DNA from: Branchiostoma floridae
Lineage: Eukaryota; Chordata; Leptocardii; Amphioxiformes; Branchiostomatidae
NCBI RefSeq assembly: GCF_000003815.2
Contig: NC_049980.1
Location: forward strand, 16,630,021 to 16,694,020
Direction of reading: 5' to 3'
Length of the DNA: 64,000 bases
How positions within the stretch are numbered: the first letter of the stretch is position 1; each line of letters starts with the position of its first letter. Shown piece by piece: positions 62,401 through 64,000 of the stretch. The translations under genes and the position numbers were made by a program. The notes under the pieces were generated by a model, which saw nothing but the letters and a program-made list of their open reading frames with translations, searched no databases and was not told where the DNA came from.

Positions 62401-63812
62401 CACACTGAGTAACCTGAAATTTTGCCATTGGAACACTGCTTTTTCCCCACCTACATGCATAAGCTTTTGTATTTATTTTTTGATAACATAAAACATATTA
62501 CATAGTTACATATAACTGGAAGAAAAGATAATGGATAAGTAGCTGATTTGAAGAAAGTAGCAATTTGAAAGTGGGGCAACCTGAAATGTTGATGGCGCAA
62601 CCTGGCTTTTGACTCAGGTTGCCACTTGGACAACCTGGCTGAAAAAAGTATTTCGGGCCCTGGTACATGTCAAAAGGTTTGAGTTACAATTAAATTTTGC
62701 AACCTTAAAATTCAATTTAAAAAGATAAAAAATCACCTCTATATGTCTGAATGCTTTATAACCCCAAGTCAACTTTTGTATTAGAACAGATGTTCGTCTT
62801 GTATGCTAGAATAAGATTGAACTTAAGAAAGGGAGATGCACAATAAACAATTACCAGGCAGATATCAAAGAGAACTCACTACATGGGAAATCCCCATGTC
62901 AAATAGACCTACCTGAACCCAGGAACAGCTTCTTCTTGACAGTCCTGGACAAGCTGCGCACCTCAGCCAGGGAGACCCACTCTGTCCCTGACTGTGTCAC
63001 TCCTCCCAGCTCTGACAAGGCCTGTTGGGCTGCTTCTGTTAGTTTATATCTGCAACAACCAAACAAAGAAACTTTGGAGGATCACAACTTGCTACACACT
63101 AAACAAGAGGCTGATAAAATTGGCTGAACACTATTGTGACAAGCTCTATGTTGGTAGTACATGTACTTGGTACCCCTAATAATCTGACATTATTGCATGA
63201 ATGTAGCAATCGACAACACCATTGGACCTGAGACAAATCATTCTCCAAATCCCACTGCCTTACATGCTGCCACTCTGCAATATTCAAGAAGCTATTGGAT
63301 GTACACCAAGAAAAAACAAACAAACAAATATACCAACTGATTAAAATACCTACATTTTACTGAGGTAATGAGTTTCATACAAGTTTTGATTAATTATTCG
63401 TCATATCCCATTGAGTGCACTTACTCCCGAACCCCCTTGGTGGCAGCGTACATCTGCTTGGCCTTCTCCCCAGCCTCCTCCTGGGTCATACGGTGGTTGA
63501 ACTGAAGCAGCAGCCTCTCAGCAAACGGTTGCCCTGCTCCGTAGATGCGGCCATAGTTGAACACCTGGACAGAGTGAAACAGCACCTAACTGATAAATAT
63601 ACCTGCCTTGCATTTATGTCATTGCATGCAGTTTGTTGTAAAGCCATCCTGACTATGAAGGAAGATTTGCAAGTACAGTACTTGTACTGAAGAAGTACTA
63701 CATACCTTTGCATGGTCTCTACTTATACCGATGGTGGAGGCTGTCTTGCTGTGCAGGTCTGTTCCACTGCTCTTCTTCCCCTGTAGAGTCATCCAGCCAA
63801 AGGAAGTGCAAC
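59471..63812 (-). CDS. POLG: Mitochondrial DNA polymerase gamma catalytic subunit, C-terminal part
   Basis: Eight in-frame exons: 63706-63812, 63425-63564, 62913-63049, 62107-62264, 61742-61876, 61357-61473, 60874-60991, 59471-59580. The gene continues past the right edge of the window. The product copies mitochondrial DNA. The window covers about 340 residues of the polymerase domain. Motif B spans the first two exons (RDHAK, then [11 protein letters not shown]), keeping the Arg, Lys and two Tyr of the O helix. Motif C is HDE at the end of the fifth exon (ISIHDE). Other matches to human POLG are [39 protein letters not shown] and [16 protein letters not shown]. The last exon ([19 protein letters not shown] onward) aligns with the human C terminus but is longer and Lys-rich. 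Exonuclease and motif A regions lie outside the window. The linker exon at 62,913 is poorly conserved, as expected for this part. Confidence 0.97.
59782..60671. mobile_element. PIF/Harbinger-like MITE, 890 bp, in the last POLG intron
   Basis: Terminal inverted repeats begin TGCCTAGGTTACACATAG and match for about 35 bases (one or two differences). A TTA flanks both ends (59,779-59,781 and 60,672-60,674), a 3-bp target duplication typical of PIF/Harbinger. The inside is rich in repeated CCGAACACC, CCGACCACC and AGCCGACT modules on both strands and codes for no protein. Confidence 0.9.
62321..62662. mobile_element. hAT-like MITE, 342 bp, in a POLG intron
   Basis: The ends are CAGGGCTCGAAATAC and its inverted partner (GTATTTCGGGCCCTG), 14 of 15 paired. 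GTACATG is duplicated on both sides (62,314-62,320 and 62,663-62,669). CAGGG ends with a 7-8-base duplication are the hallmark of hAT elements. Short CAACCTG/CAGGTTG repeats fill the inside. It sits between the exons at 62,107-62,264 and 62,913-63,049. Confidence 0.85.
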
Positions 63813-64000
63813 CTGTACAGTCAGACAAACATGTTCAAAACACATTTGCTGGCCTACCTCTGAGAACAGATGAGGCAACATTGATTGCAAGCTAGAAAGC
63901 AAACCCAACACTAGTGTTGCATGCCCAGGGTGTGTATACATCTGCTTTTGGACTGTAATCTCACCTTTAAGGTCTGGGTTTCTTCTTCCCATAGACTTCT
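63813..64000 (-). other. POLG intron reaching the window edge
   Basis: The exon at 63,812 starts in phase 1 and needs an upstream exon ending in the equivalent of the human GMHG segment. I do not find that in the remaining 188 bases, so it must lie beyond 64,000. Confidence 0.6.

Overview
This looks like animal nuclear DNA, most probably from an invertebrate deuterostome such as a lancelet (Branchiostoma). The reasons are small exons with canonical GT-AG introns, AATAAA poly(A) signals, many short inverted-repeat transposons (MITEs), LINE and SINE remnants, and a mitochondrial DNA polymerase gamma that reads very close to the vertebrate protein. The species is an inference. Three assembly gaps (256, 100 and 100 N) show it is a scaffold.

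Layout: positions 1 to about 31,700 form a gene-poor stretch in which I recognise no protein gene, only repeats, hairpins, microsatellites and two gaps. At 31,756-33,309 (+) a single coding exon encodes a 517-residue, mostly disordered protein with the N-terminal helix of the PRR16 (Largen)/INSYN1 family. From 33.3 to 44 kb there are transposon relics: a tRNA-type SINE, a foldback hairpin, a MITE and the 3' end of a LINE.

The most interesting part is 44.2-59.4 kb: three paralogous multi-exon genes, two in tandem on the minus strand (called A and B here) and one on the plus strand (C), with B and C head to head. I rebuilt complete gene models whose exons join in frame (393, 341 and 412 residues). 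Each encodes a secreted protein with a signal peptide, a five-cysteine block, a helical and Gly/Asp-rich middle, a basic furin-like site, a second five-cysteine block and a C-terminal beta/helix segment. The order, the ten cysteines, the cleavage site between the two blocks and the C-terminal signature all match clusterin, the secreted two-chain chaperone of vertebrates. I propose a divergent clusterin-like cluster; the gene models are firmer than the family name.

From 59.47 kb to the right edge (-) lie the last eight coding exons of POLG, the catalytic subunit of mitochondrial DNA polymerase gamma, with polymerase motifs B and C visible. Its 3' end meets that of gene C tail to tail, and two of its introns carry MITEs with intact target-site duplications. 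The three secreted-protein genes probably act together as one extracellular family; POLG and the PRR16/INSYN1-like gene are unrelated neighbours.
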